Positions 24,878 to 34,146 of a DNA stretch of 64,000 nucleotides are shown here, in pieces (position 1 is the stretch's first letter; each line of letters starts with the position of its first letter). The DNA is taken from assembly GCF_018403245.1 (NCBI RefSeq), contig NZ_BOSH01000001.1, forward strand, positions 434,001 to 498,000. The letters run 5' to 3'. The position numbers and the translations under genes were made by a program. The notes beneath the pieces were generated by a model. That model worked only from the letters and a program-made list of their open reading frames with translations, did no database searches and had not been told where the DNA came from. The DNA comes from Paenibacillus sp. J2TS4. GTDB lineage: Bacteria > Bacillota > Bacilli > Paenibacillales > NBRC-103111.

Positions 24878-25024
24878 TTATCGAATGGCCACTTCAATAG
24901 CGGTTGCGATGATTGCGATTAAGAACATGACTCCAAACGTGCCGGCAAAGCCAATCGCCACATCCATAAAGTCATTTCTCGGCTCCTCGTTCACGTGATG
25001 ACCGGGATGTTTAGGATCTAGCAT
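24878..25024 (-). CDS. YqzM-like small membrane protein (48 aa)
   Basis: 48 residues from ATG 25024 with GGAGGGAAATCT upstream. N-terminal polar part (MLDPKHPGHHVNEEPRNDFM) then one hydrophobic helix with the GFAGTFGVMFLIAIIATAIE pattern, which resembles the short YqzM family of Bacillota (function unknown). Too short for length-filtered gene finders. It is transcribed toward dnaI, sharing its terminator region. The family assignment is by pattern and size. Confidence 0.65.
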   Translation of the reverse strand: MLDPKHPGHHVNEEPRNDFMDVAIGFAGTFGVMFLIAIIATAIEVAIR

Positions 25025-25348
25025 AGATTTCCCTCCTGTAATCAATGCGCCGCCAGGCTGATTGGATATTTAGAGCTACCTTGCCATAGGCGGGCGTAAA
25101 ATTCGCATAATAGTCTCTTATCAGTATACCCAAATCAGCAGAAAGTTGTAAACCCTCCTCCCTGGGGTTCTATGGCATATTGAGCAGATCGTAACAAGTT
25201 GGTCATAATTCTTTCACAATATGCAGATTTCTCCCTCTTGGATGGGGTTATGAAATCAGGTATCTTTGTGGTATACTTTACATGTTGACGTTAAAGGTCA
25301 CATGATGATCCACCAATATACAGAATATTTAAGGAGGATTTCCATAAT
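25025..25348. other. Intergenic region with trxA promoter
   Basis: 324 bases. An extended -10 element TGGTATACT at 25270-25277 lies about 70 bases before the trxA start; the -35 is weak. The rest is A+T-rich with no reading frame that has a ribosome site. Confidence 0.5.
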
Positions 25349-25666
25349 ATGGCTATTGTAAACGTTTCTGACCAGTCTTTTAAAGAAGAAGTGGAAGGTC
25401 AAGGTACCGTATTGGTTGATTTCTGGGCCCCATGGTGCGGACCGTGCAAGATGATCGCCCCCGTACTCGAGGAATTGGACGGAGAAATGGGAGAGCAAGT
25501 CAAGATTGCCAAAGTTAATGTGGATGAGAATCCGGAATCTGCCTCCCGCTTTGGGGTAATGAGCATTCCGACCTTAATTTTGTTCAAGGACGGACAACCG
25601 GTCGATAAAGTCGTTGGATTCCAATCCAAAGACGCTCTGAAAGGCGTTATTTCCAAGCACCAATAA
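25349..25666 (+). CDS. trxA: Thioredoxin TrxA
   Basis: 105 residues, classical length. Active site W-C30-G-P-C33 in [11 protein letters not shown], cis-Pro in [12 protein letters not shown] near residue 74. AAGGAGGA before the start. TrxA is the general dithiol reductant of the cytosol (ribonucleotide reductase, peroxiredoxins, methionine sulfoxide reductase). It is followed by a terminator and then uvrC, an order common in Bacillota (trxA-uvrC). Confidence 0.97.
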   Translation: MAIVNVSDQSFKEEVEGQGTVLVDFWAPWCGPCKMIAPVLEELDGEMGEQVKIAKVNVDENPESASRFGVMSIPTLILFKDGQPVDKVVGFQSKDALKGVISKHQ

Positions 25667-25687
25667 GCTGACAATAACAGGCATGTC

Positions 25688-25730
25688 ATCAAGCTCTTTT
25701 TCTGCTATGCTGAAAAGGAGCTTTTTGCCG
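25688..25730 (+). terminator. Terminator of trxA
   Basis: AAGCTCTTTTT..AAAAGGAGCTT arms followed by TTT; 20 bases after the stop. The T tract is short. Confidence 0.65.
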
Positions 25731-25783
25731 TTAGTCGGACAGGCTGGCGGCTTTCCCAGACAGGACAGAGAGGAGGGACTTCG

Positions 25784-27754
25784 GTGCAGGGGCAATCCAC
25801 TGATTATCGGGAGACTATTCGTGCCAAATTGGCACTGCTGCCCGACAAGCCGGGCTGTTACTTAATGAAGAACCAGGATGGGACCGTCATCTACGTCGGC
25901 AAAGCGAAAGTGTTGAAAAACCGTGTGCGCTCTTATTTCACCGGAAGCCACAGCACGAAAACCCAGAGGCTTGTGGGGGAGATCCGTGACTTCGAATATA
26001 TCGTGACGGCCAACAACGTAGAGGCGCTTATTCTGGAATGCAACCTGATCAAGCAATATTATCCTCGATATAATGTCCTTTTAAAGGACGATAAATCTTT
26101 TCCTTATATTAAAATTACGAATGAGAAGCATCCGCGTCTGGAAGTCACTCGAAAAGTGGTTAAGGATAAAGGGAAATATTTTGGGCCTTATCCCAATGCT
26201 TACTCTGCTCAAGAGACGAAAAAGCTGCTGGACCGGCTATATCCGCTGCGTAAATGCCGGACCCTGCCCGATCGGGTCTGCCTATATTACCACATTGGAC
26301 AATGTGTGGCGCCTTGTGAATATGAGGTTCTGCCGGAGGAATATGAGCGGATGACCCAGGAAATTACCCGATTTTTAAGCGGCGGCCATAAGCAAATTAG
26401 ACAAGAATTGGAACGGAAAATGATGGAGGCGGCGGAGGATTTGCAATTTGAACGGGCTAAGGAGCTCCGCGATCAGATCACTCACATCGATGCCGTCATG
26501 GAAAAACAAAACATTACCGTAGCCGATATGGTAGATCGGGATGTTTTTGGATATGCGGTCGACCGTGGGTGGATGTGTGTCCAAATTTTATATATGCGTC
26601 AAGGCAAAATGATTGAACGCCACGCTTCGATTTTTCCGTATTACGGGGAAGCATATGACGATTTTTTGACGTTTGTCACCCAATTTTATAGCGAGAACCC
26701 AGCCTTGCCCAAAGAAATTCATCTGCCATCGGAAGCCCTTCCGGAAGCTGCGGCGGAGAAAGCGGATGGCGCAGGGGAAGGCGGGAACATAGAACAGTCA
26801 AGCCCGGCAGAGCCGCCGAGTCTTATGGAGGAGGAGGCTTCAGAGAGGAGCCAGGCCGAGGGAGAAGAGAAGACGGACATTAAGGAAGCTCTGGAGTCAT
26901 GGCTGAAGGTCAAGGTGCGTGTTCCTCAGCGGGGCGTCAAGAAGCATGCGGTCGATATGGCGTCCGACAACGCGCGGGTGGCATTGGAGGAGAAGTTCCG
27001 GATGATCGAGCGGAACGAGGAAAGGACGGTGAAGGCCGTCGAGAATCTCGGCGAACGGCTCGGGACTGGAACCATTCACCGGATAGAGGCGTTCGATAAC
27101 TCCAACATTCAGGGGACCAATCCGGTGTCGGCCATGGTTGTGTTTATCGACGGCAAACCGGAGCGTAAGGAATATCGCAAGTATAAGATTCGTACGGTAC
27201 AGGGACCGGACGATTACGAAACGATGCGGGAGGTCATTCGGCGGCGTTACGAACGAGTGCTCAAGGAAAATCTGCCGCTGCCGGATTTGATCGTGGTGGA
27301 CGGAGGCAAGGGCCAGATTTCTGCGGCAGTCGATGTGCTGGAGAACGAGCTGGGGCTGTTCGTCCCCGTCTGCGGGCTGGTCAAGGATGCCAAGCACAAA
27401 ACCGCCGAGCTTATGACCGGAGACCCGCCGGAGACGGTGCCGCTTCCCCGGGACAGCCAGGAGTTTTATTTGCTGCAGCGGATTCAGGACGAGGTTCATC
27501 GATTTGCCATTACGTTCCACCGGGAGCAAAGAGGGAAATCGATGGTGGCGTCACAACTGGATGCGATTCCTGGAATCGGCGAGAAGCGCCGGAAGCTGCT
27601 GCTTAAACATTTTGGCTCTTTGAAAAAAATTAGAGAGGCCGCCGTAGAAGATTTCCGCTCTCTCGGAATCGGCGAGAAGCTGGCCAATACCATTCTAACA
27701 TCGCTTCGCGGGGAGCAGAATGATAGGGAAGACACAAGCAAATCCGAGGGTTAA
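25784..27754 (+). CDS. uvrC: Excinuclease subunit UvrC
   Basis: 656 residues from GTG 25784 with GAGAGGAGGG upstream. GIY-YIG endonuclease domain ([14 protein letters not shown] and [18 protein letters not shown], about residues 14-95) makes the 3' incision; UVR motif near 205-225; the Endo V/RNase H-like domain (about 380-540, [19 protein letters not shown] and [11 protein letters not shown]) makes the 5' incision; the helix-hairpin-helix at about 585-640 binds DNA. Compared with the usual near-600 length it has an acidic, Ala/Glu-rich insertion at about 315-375. It works with UvrA and UvrB in nucleotide excision repair. Confidence 0.96.
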   Translation: MQGQSTDYRETIRAKLALLPDKPGCYLMKNQDGTVIYVGKAKVLKNRVRSYFTGSHSTKTQRLVGEIRDFEYIVTANNVEALILECNLIKQYYPRYNVLLKDDKSFPYIKITNEKHPRLEVTRKVVKDKGKYFGPYPNAYSAQETKKLLDRLYPLRKCRTLPDRVCLYYHIGQCVAPCEYEVLPEEYERMTQEITRFLSGGHKQIRQELERKMMEAAEDLQFERAKELRDQITHIDAVMEKQNITVADMVDRDVFGYAVDRGWMCVQILYMRQGKMIERHASIFPYYGEAYDDFLTFVTQFYSENPALPKEIHLPSEALPEAAAEKADGAGEGGNIEQSSPAEPPSLMEEEASERSQAEGEEKTDIKEALESWLKVKVRVPQRGVKKHAVDMASDNARVALEEKFRMIERNEERTVKAVENLGERLGTGTIHRIEAFDNSNIQGTNPVSAMVVFIDGKPERKEYRKYKIRTVQGPDDYETMREVIRRRYERVLKENLPLPDLIVVDGGKGQISAAVDVLENELGLFVPVCGLVKDAKHKTAELMTGDPPETVPLPRDSQEFYLLQRIQDEVHRFAITFHREQRGKSMVASQLDAIPGIGEKRRKLLLKHFGSLKKIREAAVEDFRSLGIGEKLANTILTSLRGEQNDREDTSKSEG

Positions 27755-27847
27755 GGAAACTCGACCTCTTGAAAGCGCTCGGGAGAAAGCGGAGTCTGCT
27801 GTAAACGAGCATAGGATGTCCCGTCCTCTCTCCAGTTCGAGGAACTT

Positions 27848-27945
27848 GTAGAAAGCCTGCAAATCTGCAGGCTTTTAGGCTCTTTTGATCCGATTCCCAT
27901 CCAAGCCTGCAAAAATATAGCCTTTTTCTCGCTCAAGGGGCAATC
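27848..27945 (+). repeat. Dispersed repeat family A, copy 2 (also terminator of uvrC)
   Basis: Two units 50 bp apart, both starting AAGCCTGCAAA (27853 and 27903). The first is a perfect AGCCTGCA/TGCAGGCT stem with AATC loop followed by TTTTA, usable as a terminator for uvrC. The whole block aligns with copies at 15081 and 59571. Confidence 0.75.
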
Positions 27946-27976
27946 GGTTGGTTATTTAACTACCAGAATAAGCCGG

Positions 27977-29596
27977 TCAACCAAGACTTGGAGCTTCGTC
28001 GGGAGCTGTCCCCGATCGTTTGCGGAACAGACTGTGCAGCCACATCAAGACGTAGCCGAGTATGGCCGGCATCAAAATATAGAATACACCGATCAGCACA
28101 TTAGCCGCTGTAGGCGCGGTAGTCATCAGCGATAGCGCCATTAGGATGATATCCATCGTCGCGTGCGTAAAGATGGCGGTCATCAGTCCGTATTTCAGAA
28201 AGATGTAGCCGAAGAGGATGCCGAGCACCGCTACCTCGAACAATCTGGTGTAGCTCGGATAAATGGTATATCCTGTATGGCCCAACGCCCAGATAATGCT
28301 AGGCAGCAGGACGGCGAGAAAGCGGAAACGGACGAATTTTTGAAAAAAAGCAATTCCAAAAAAGCGGTACATAATTTCCTCGGAGGTGCCGGCCATCCAA
28401 GCTAACAGCGGGAACAAAGCAGGCCAATACATATTCAGCACCGATTGAGTAGGATCGTTCACGGCGAAGGAATCGAATGACGCCCCGGCAATAAAGAACA
28501 GAACCTGCTGTACTCCAAGAATGAATAGGCAGAGAAGGTAGCCTCTACCCATTCCGTAGAAAATATCTTCCCCATATTTGGCTTCTCTCCATCTGGGCCA
28601 TGGGTTCCATCCCCGCGCCCTCCACAGCTGGTCTCCGGAGATGGCTGCGAAATATTGGGCGGCCGCTAACAAAGCTATGAGGCCAAAAGTGAAAACGATG
28701 TAGAATACGTTAAAGAATGCCGCATCTTGGATCGACATCTGGGTAGTCATGCCCGGCAAGCTGTTAATGGTATGGAGGCCGTATAAACCGGCAAAAATAA
28801 CGGCAAACAGAATCCCGCGTGAGAAACGGACATCTCTGCGATAGACAATAGCCATAATAATGGCTCCCAGGCTCAATACAAACATCCCGGCTAACCCGAT
28901 GAAGGACATTCGGCTAGCGGACTGCTCTTGATTGACCAGCCAGAGGCGGAAATCTTCAGGAACGGAAAAGGTCGGAATAAACCCGGCTACTTCTGTTCCT
29001 TTCATAGAGACTCCTAACTGAAGTCTGGCTTCGCCAATGGACTCCTTGGTACTCTCGAACAGCAGCAGATTGCCTCTGGTGCTCTTCAACCTCTGTAAAT
29101 CAGCCGGATTATAACCAAGCTCGCTCAGGAAGGTCTCCGCGGCTGCCTGGCGATGGTCTGGCGAACCGGATGAAGTGGCGGTAGCGCTGTATCGAGTCCA
29201 GGCGACCACATCCGGTGAACTCAGGCCGACCTGAATGACCCATTCAGGCTTGCCTCGCGGGCCGAGCATCTGAACCTCCCAATAATCCAGCGGATACTTT
29301 TCTCCATATTGCTTTAAGTAGTCTTCCGTCAGCTCATTTTTTTGCACATAGCCGCTCATCGCTTTATCGGATTGATAAACGGTATTTATATGGTCCGGAT
29401 TATAAGACGGCTCTTTTGTTCTTATAAACTCCACAGCAAGCTCTGCCGCTTGCTCCTTGCTAACTTGCGGACCTGACAGATCTTCCTCGATGCCACGGGT
29501 GCCCGGAAGCAAATTTATGAAGATGACACCGAAGTATAGAAGGACGCCGATAACGGCTAACCAGATGAGGCGACGGTTTATTTTATGCGGAACCAC
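27977..29596 (-). CDS. CPBP-family intramembrane metalloprotease with large N-terminal region
   Basis: 539 residues from GTG 29596, seven bases after AAGGAG; an upstream TTG at 29629 has no site. One N-terminal transmembrane helix, then a roughly 200-residue extracytoplasmic domain (PepSY-like in length and the WVIQVGLSSP pattern, not certain), then eight or so helices. The C-terminal part has the CPBP/CAAX-protease motifs: S-E-E-I-M-Y-R-F near residue 425, WALGHTGYTIYP, and THATMD near 510. The glutamates and histidines bind zinc. Relatives act in peptide processing, bacteriocin immunity or prenyl-protein processing; the natural substrate is unknown. Single gene. Confidence 0.8.
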   Translation of the reverse strand: MVPHKINRRLIWLAVIGVLLYFGVIFINLLPGTRGIEEDLSGPQVSKEQAAELAVEFIRTKEPSYNPDHINTVYQSDKAMSGYVQKNELTEDYLKQYGEKYPLDYWEVQMLGPRGKPEWVIQVGLSSPDVVAWTRYSATATSSGSPDHRQAAAETFLSELGYNPADLQRLKSTRGNLLLFESTKESIGEARLQLGVSMKGTEVAGFIPTFSVPEDFRLWLVNQEQSASRMSFIGLAGMFVLSLGAIIMAIVYRRDVRFSRGILFAVIFAGLYGLHTINSLPGMTTQMSIQDAAFFNVFYIVFTFGLIALLAAAQYFAAISGDQLWRARGWNPWPRWREAKYGEDIFYGMGRGYLLCLFILGVQQVLFFIAGASFDSFAVNDPTQSVLNMYWPALFPLLAWMAGTSEEIMYRFFGIAFFQKFVRFRFLAVLLPSIIWALGHTGYTIYPSYTRLFEVAVLGILFGYIFLKYGLMTAIFTHATMDIILMALSLMTTAPTAANVLIGVFYILMPAILGYVLMWLHSLFRKRSGTAPDEAPSLG

Positions 29597-29810
29597 GGGC
29601 ATTCTCCTTCTTATGTTCTTTCTTTCCAAAGTAACATATCTGATAGACGGTTTCCAGCGATTGCCTTCATTCTAGATTTTCGACAAAAGAGGAGAGCTTC
29701 ATTCGATGTGAGAGGAGGCAAATGGTTGAAAATAGAATAGAATCTTGGCTTGCCGGAATAATTTGCCCGAAATCTTCCTCACAGTATGATTTTTTCCTTA
29801 AATATGGACT
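29597..29810. other. Intergenic region upstream of riboswitch
   Basis: A+T-rich divergent spacer without a reading frame that has a ribosome site. It contains the promoter region for the CPBP gene on the minus strand. Confidence 0.4.
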
Positions 29811-29839
29811 TTGTATACGGACCAAAAGCAGGATATAAT
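29811..29839 (+). promoter_or_regulatory. Sigma-A promoter of the riboswitch-ktrBA unit
   Basis: TTGTAT at 29811-29816 and TATAAT at 29834-29839 separated by exactly 17 bases. Transcription would start near 29846, just ahead of the riboswitch. Confidence 0.8.
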
Positions 29840-29845
29840 CGGAAT

Positions 29846-30021
29846 CAATTAAATAGAAGCCGAATTTCTTTTAGAAAGCGGGGGAACCATTTAACTGGGG
29901 TGAATTTTGCTAAAGTCCAATGCAAATAGGGTGCCTGTCTACCCGAATCCGTCAGCTAACCTCGTAGGCTTGCTGCCAGGATACCATACGCTTGAAGCAT
30001 TGGTTTTCCAGTGCTTTTTTT
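29846..30021 (+). promoter_or_regulatory. c-di-AMP (ydaO/yuaA) riboswitch with terminator
   Basis: The sequence carries the conserved blocks of the ydaO-yuaA class: GCGGGGGAACCA (29879-29890), GGGGTGAATTTT, AGGGTGCC, and ACCCGAATCCGTCAGCTAACC then TCGTAGGC (29941-29969). The expression platform is a terminator at 29994-30021 (AAGCATTGG/CCAGTGCTT with seven T residues), so ligand binding should end transcription before ktrB. c-di-AMP riboswitches in Bacillota control potassium uptake, matching the genes downstream. Family assignment is firm from the consensus; ligand response is inferred. Confidence 0.92.
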
Positions 30022-30043
30022 GTTTCCAAGAGGAGAATGAAAT

Positions 30044-31393
30044 GTGCTGAAACGATTATTTATGAAAATGCAACCGCCGCAGATTCTGGCTTCGGGTTTT
30101 CTCATTATTATTTTCATAGGCACGATGCTGCTGTCTACACCGCTGGCTTCGGCTGACGGGCATTCTGTGCCGGTCATCGATGCTTTGTTTACGGCTACTT
30201 CAGCGGTGTGCTTGACCGGATTGACCGTTGTCGATACCGGAACGACTTATTCGGTCTTCGGGCAGCTCGTCATTATGCTGCTTATCCAAATCGGCGGTCT
30301 GGGCATCATGACGATGTCAACGTTATTCGCTCTGGTGCTCAAAAAGCGGATTTCTCTTCGCGAGAGACTGATCCTTCAAGAGGCGCTGAACCAGAACAGC
30401 ATGGAAGGCATCGTCCGCTTGATCCGCAAAATCATAACCTATTCCCTGACGATTGAATTTGTGGCGTTTATTTTCCTTACGTTGCGCTGGTCTATAGACT
30501 TCCCCTTCGGGGAAGCGGCTTATCTTGGAATGTTCCATGCCATTTCCTTATTTAATAACGCCGGATTCGATTTATTCGGTGGCGTCAGCGGAAGGTTCAG
30601 CGGCTTATCACTGTTTGCTGAAGATATAACGGTCAGTGTCATTGCCATGGCCTTAATCACTTTGGGCGGGATCGGGTTCATCGTCATGGCCGATCTGATG
30701 GATTATAAAAAGAGAAAGAAGCTTCTTCTGCATACCAAGGTAGTGCTATTCACATCCGGCATACTGATTGCCGGCGGGGCCATGGTCATCTTTACTTTTG
30801 AATTCACCAATCCGGCTTCGCTTGGTTCTTTAAACGGAGGGAGCAAAGTTCTCGCCTCCTTCTTCCACGCTGTTTCCCCGAGATCGGGAGGAGTCAGCAC
30901 GCTGGATGTCGGGTCGTTCAGGCAGGCCACGCAATTTTTTCTGATCATTCTGATGTTTATCGGAGCATCCCCGGGATCGACGGGAGGGGGAATCAAAACA
31001 ACGACCTTCGCCATTCTGATCGGAGCTATGATCGCGATGATCCGGGGGAAAGAGGATATCGTCATGTTTCGCTACCGGCTCGCCAAAGACCGGATATACA
31101 AAGCGATTACCCTCGTTTTATTCGCACTGGTTATTGTCATCATAGCGGCCATGGTGTTGTCTACAACGGAGGCACATCAGTTTCTTGTCATATTATTTGA
31201 GGTTACCTCCGCTTTCGGCACGGTTGGTTTATCTATGGGACTGACCCCGGAGCTGACCGTGATCGGCAAGATCATTGTCTCCTTCTTAATGTTTCTGGGC
31301 CGTCTGGGCCCGCTTACGCTGGCCTATGCGTTGGGACCGAAGAAAGAAAAAGAGCTTTTCCGTTATCCGGAAGGAAAAATTACGATTGGATAG
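30044..31393 (+). CDS. ktrB: Potassium uptake channel subunit KtrB (TrkH family)
   Basis: 449 residues from GTG 30044, eight bases after AGGAG. Four repeated M1-P-M2 units as in TrkH/KtrB: selectivity-filter glycines in the phrases ATSAVCLTGLTVVDTG, FNNAGFDLFGG, SPRSGGVSTLDV and TSAFGTVGLSMG. About eight to ten membrane helices. It is the pore of a high-affinity potassium uptake system working with the KtrA gating ring encoded 12 bases downstream. Expression is controlled by the c-di-AMP riboswitch upstream. Confidence 0.95.
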   Translation: MLKRLFMKMQPPQILASGFLIIIFIGTMLLSTPLASADGHSVPVIDALFTATSAVCLTGLTVVDTGTTYSVFGQLVIMLLIQIGGLGIMTMSTLFALVLKKRISLRERLILQEALNQNSMEGIVRLIRKIITYSLTIEFVAFIFLTLRWSIDFPFGEAAYLGMFHAISLFNNAGFDLFGGVSGRFSGLSLFAEDITVSVIAMALITLGGIGFIVMADLMDYKKRKKLLLHTKVVLFTSGILIAGGAMVIFTFEFTNPASLGSLNGGSKVLASFFHAVSPRSGGVSTLDVGSFRQATQFFLIILMFIGASPGSTGGGIKTTTFAILIGAMIAMIRGKEDIVMFRYRLAKDRIYKAITLVLFALVIVIIAAMVLSTTEAHQFLVILFEVTSAFGTVGLSMGLTPELTVIGKIIVSFLMFLGRLGPLTLAYALGPKKEKELFRYPEGKITIG

Positions 31394-31405
31394 GAGCATA
31401 GAGAG

Positions 31406-32068
31406 ATGGAAGGAAATCAGTATGCGGTCATCGGTCTGGGCCGGTTCGGTTCCAGCTTGGCTAAAGAGCTCATTAAACTGGGGTATGAAGTGCTGGGTAT
31501 CGATAAGAGTGAAGAAACGGTGCACGAATTGAGCGGGTTCTTGACTCATGCGGTGGAAGCCGATGCAACGGACGAGGATATGCTTCGATCTTTAGGCATA
31601 CGCAATTTCGATTGTGCGGTCGTGGCGATTGGCGATGATATCCAGGCGAGCATCTTGACAGCTATCGTATTGAAGGATTTAGGGGTAAAGAAAGTGGTTG
31701 CCAAAGCTTTGTCTGACCTGCACGGCAAAGTGCTTCAGCGGATCGGAGTGGACCGGATTATTTTTCCCGAAAGAGATATGGGAGCGAGAGTGGCTCACCA
31801 GCTGGCTTCTCCTAATTTGCTCGATTATATCGAGCTGTCAGAGGAATATACAATCGCTGAGCTTTCCGTTCCCGCAAAGCTGTCTGGGCAATCATTGGGT
31901 CAACTGGATCTGAGAGCGAAATTTGGCTGCAGCATTGTGGCGATTAACAAGCAAAGCGGCATGGTGATTGCGCCAACGGCGGATGACATTGTCGAATCGA
32001 ACGATATTATGGTCGTAATCGGCACCAATGAACAAATTGAGACATTGGAAAGATCCACATACAAGTGA
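31406..32068 (+). CDS. ktrA: Potassium uptake regulator KtrA (RCK domain)
   Basis: 220 residues from ATG 31406, 12 bases after ktrB. RCK_N Rossmann domain with VIGLGRFGSSLAKELI near residue 7-22 binding ATP/ADP/NAD, followed by an RCK_C domain (about 135-215; SEEYTIAELSVPAKLSGQSL) that binds c-di-AMP in relatives. It forms an octameric ring that gates KtrB. It ends in a terminator at 32117. Confidence 0.95.
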   Translation: MEGNQYAVIGLGRFGSSLAKELIKLGYEVLGIDKSEETVHELSGFLTHAVEADATDEDMLRSLGIRNFDCAVVAIGDDIQASILTAIVLKDLGVKKVVAKALSDLHGKVLQRIGVDRIIFPERDMGARVAHQLASPNLLDYIELSEEYTIAELSVPAKLSGQSLGQLDLRAKFGCSIVAINKQSGMVIAPTADDIVESNDIMVVIGTNEQIETLERSTYK

Positions 32069-32116
32069 ATATCTGTATAAGCAATTTCAATGCATAGATT
32101 CCTCCATAAAGATTTA

Positions 32117-32162
32117 ACCGCCATTCCGGGTTAATAACCTGCAGGATGGCGGTTTGCTTTAG
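32117..32162 (+). terminator. Terminator of ktrBA
   Basis: AACCGCCAT/ATGGCGGTT arms with an inner loop and a short T tract, 48 bases past the KtrA stop. Confidence 0.7.
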
Positions 32163-32243
32163 CAATCGTTAGGAGAGAATGAATCTATGTTGTTAGAAAA
32201 ATGAAGTAAGTGCTCTATAAAATGATATGAGCATTCCGCCTCC

Positions 32244-33161
32244 TCATTCATAATTAGCCGGCTTTGCCCCTCCCTGTGCAAAAAATTCGCGAGCGATATC
32301 GATAAAAGTGCGGACGACGGGATCTTCCGCCGCATCCGTCGTAAAGAGCAGAGAGGTAGTTCTTTTCTTTTCCTCCAGCTCGGGAATCGAGCGGACCGTT
32401 AAATCATTATTCTCCAGCAGCTGACGATGCAGATAAGATTTGGGCAGAAGGGTTGCCACTTTAATGGTAGATACGAGCCTAATAATGGCTTCGAACGAAT
32501 CGATCTCCATCTTCACGTTAGGAAAGACGGCATAATGGTGAAACAGCTCATCCATCATGACCCGGTACCAGGTTCCTTTGGAGAAGAGGATCATCGGCAA
32601 ATCATGGATTTCCTTCATCGTTATGGACTTCATGCGAAGATAGGGGTGACCGGAAGGAAGCACCAGGTACAGATGATCGTCAAATAGCGGAAGACTGATA
32701 AGCCCCGGGCTTTCCGTCTGCGAGGCGACCAATCCGATATCCACCTTCTGCTCCATGACCAAAGTGACGATTTCATGGGTTTTGCCTGTCAGAGCTTTAA
32801 TGTCTGTATGGGGAAAGTCTTGTGTATAGAACGTGATCAGATCAGGCAGAGTGGACTGGAGAGTCGTTAAGCTGGCTCCGATCGTCAAGCTGATCGATTC
32901 TCTGCCGGAACGATATTGATCCAGAGTCTGCAGCATCTCCCGATGCAGCCGCCGCATCTCGATGGCGGATTCATAGCAAATCTGCCCGGGGCGGGTCAAT
33001 TCCAGACGCTTTCCCTTACGTTCAAACAGACGGACACCCAGTTCTTCCTCCAGCTTCATAATCTTTCGAGATAGAGCCGGTTGTGAAATATTTAATACGG
33101 AGGAGGCGCGGTTTAAGCTTTTTTGCTCGACAACAACAGCGAACGCATCTAAATTATCCAC
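32244..33161 (-). CDS. LysR-family transcriptional regulator divergent from sdhCAB
   Basis: 305 residues from GTG 33161 with GCAGGAGGA upstream. N-terminal winged helix: AFAVVVEQKSLNRASSVLNI then SQPALSRKIMKLEEELGVRL, followed by the linker helix and a periplasmic-binding-protein-like effector domain. It lies opposite the sdhC gene across a 314-base gap, so regulation of succinate dehydrogenase or TCA flux is a reasonable inference. CcpC-like TCA regulators are possible relatives, but I cannot assign the effector. No close partner gene. Confidence 0.85.
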   Translation of the reverse strand: MDNLDAFAVVVEQKSLNRASSVLNISQPALSRKIMKLEEELGVRLFERKGKRLELTRPGQICYESAIEMRRLHREMLQTLDQYRSGRESISLTIGASLTTLQSTLPDLITFYTQDFPHTDIKALTGKTHEIVTLVMEQKVDIGLVASQTESPGLISLPLFDDHLYLVLPSGHPYLRMKSITMKEIHDLPMILFSKGTWYRVMMDELFHHYAVFPNVKMEIDSFEAIIRLVSTIKVATLLPKSYLHRQLLENNDLTVRSIPELEEKKRTTSLLFTTDAAEDPVVRTFIDIAREFFAQGGAKPANYE

Positions 33162-33475
33162 ATTCGGTCCTCCTGCTCCTTTAATCACTTATGCATATTA
33201 GGTATAACAACATATAATTAATAAGCACTTCCATTATAAGCGATGGAGGCTTACAATGGAAGATGTCACCTAATGTTCACAATATAGGTCTGGATAGCGC
33301 ACGATGAATTAGGTTTGGCAAGCTACGGTAAAATAAGCTTACCTATTATTCTATCCAGATTCCCCGTCTGCCGCGAAAAATGTTACAAATTGTTGACGCT
33401 TAGGTAGGGGGGGAGTACAATGAGAATTGGTTTTGTTTGACAAGCTTCATATTTTTGAAAGGGGAACTCTTACAG
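33162..33475. other. Divergent intergenic region, LysR gene and sdhCAB
   Basis: 314 bases. Contains A+T-rich T-N11-A-like spacings near 33195-33230 that might be LysR sites, and the sdh promoter (33393-33421). No reading frame with a ribosome site. Confidence 0.5.
33393..33421 (+). promoter_or_regulatory. Sigma-A promoter of sdhCAB
   Basis: TTGACG at 33393-33398 and TACAAT at 33416-33421 with a 17-base spacer, 55 bases before the sdhC start codon. Confidence 0.75.
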
Positions 33476-34132
33476 ATGGCAGGAAATTCTTATTATTACC
33501 GCAAGCTGCATTCACTGCTTGGTGTCATCCCGGTCGGATTCTTCTTGGTCGAGCATCTGCTGGTGAACTACTCGGCCTTTAGCGAAGGCCACCAAGGGTT
33601 TATCGACAAAGTAGAGTGGATTAACAGTCTGCCGTTTATTTTCGGCCTTGAGCTGATCGGCATCTGGCTTCCGCTTCTTTACCATGGTGTTTACGGCTTG
33701 TACGTGGCCTATACGGCGCGGAATAACGTTTCTAACTACGGGTATTTCCGTAACGTGATGTTCATGCTGCAGAGGGTAACTGGAGTCATTACGCTCTTGT
33801 TCGTTTCTTGGCACGTGTTTGAAACCCGGGTGCAACTCGCGTTGGGGACAGTTACTCAGGAAGAGCTGGGCGTCAGAATGCACGAGATTGCCACTCAGCC
33901 TTGGGCGTTCGTGCTTTACATTATCGGAATAGTAGCGGCAGTCTTCCACTTCAGCAACGGAATGTGGTCTTTCCTGGTCAGCTGGGGGATTACGGTCGGT
34001 CCGCGCGCTCAACGGGTTTCCAGCTACATCTGGATGATCGTTTTCGTGCTGGTTTCGCTAATGGGAATTTTTGCTCTAGTCGGATTTTTGAACCCGGAAT
34101 TTCAAGACACGTCTGTCTTGACACAACAGTAA
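33476..34132 (+). CDS. sdhC: Succinate dehydrogenase cytochrome b558 subunit SdhC
   Basis: 218 residues from ATG 33476, ten bases after AAAGGGGA. Five membrane helices, two with His ligands for two b-type haems (LHSLLGVIPVGFFLVEH; LISWHVFETR-like in FVSWHVFETR; LYHGVYGLYV; FHFSNGMWSF). This is the Bacillus-type di-haem SdhC that alone anchors SdhA and SdhB and reduces menaquinone. First gene of sdhCAB. Assignment is firm from the order and His pattern. Confidence 0.94.
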   Translation: MAGNSYYYRKLHSLLGVIPVGFFLVEHLLVNYSAFSEGHQGFIDKVEWINSLPFIFGLELIGIWLPLLYHGVYGLYVAYTARNNVSNYGYFRNVMFMLQRVTGVITLLFVSWHVFETRVQLALGTVTQEELGVRMHEIATQPWAFVLYIIGIVAAVFHFSNGMWSFLVSWGITVGPRAQRVSSYIWMIVFVLVSLMGIFALVGFLNPEFQDTSVLTQQ

Positions 34133-34146
34133 AGAGGTGAACGGCA

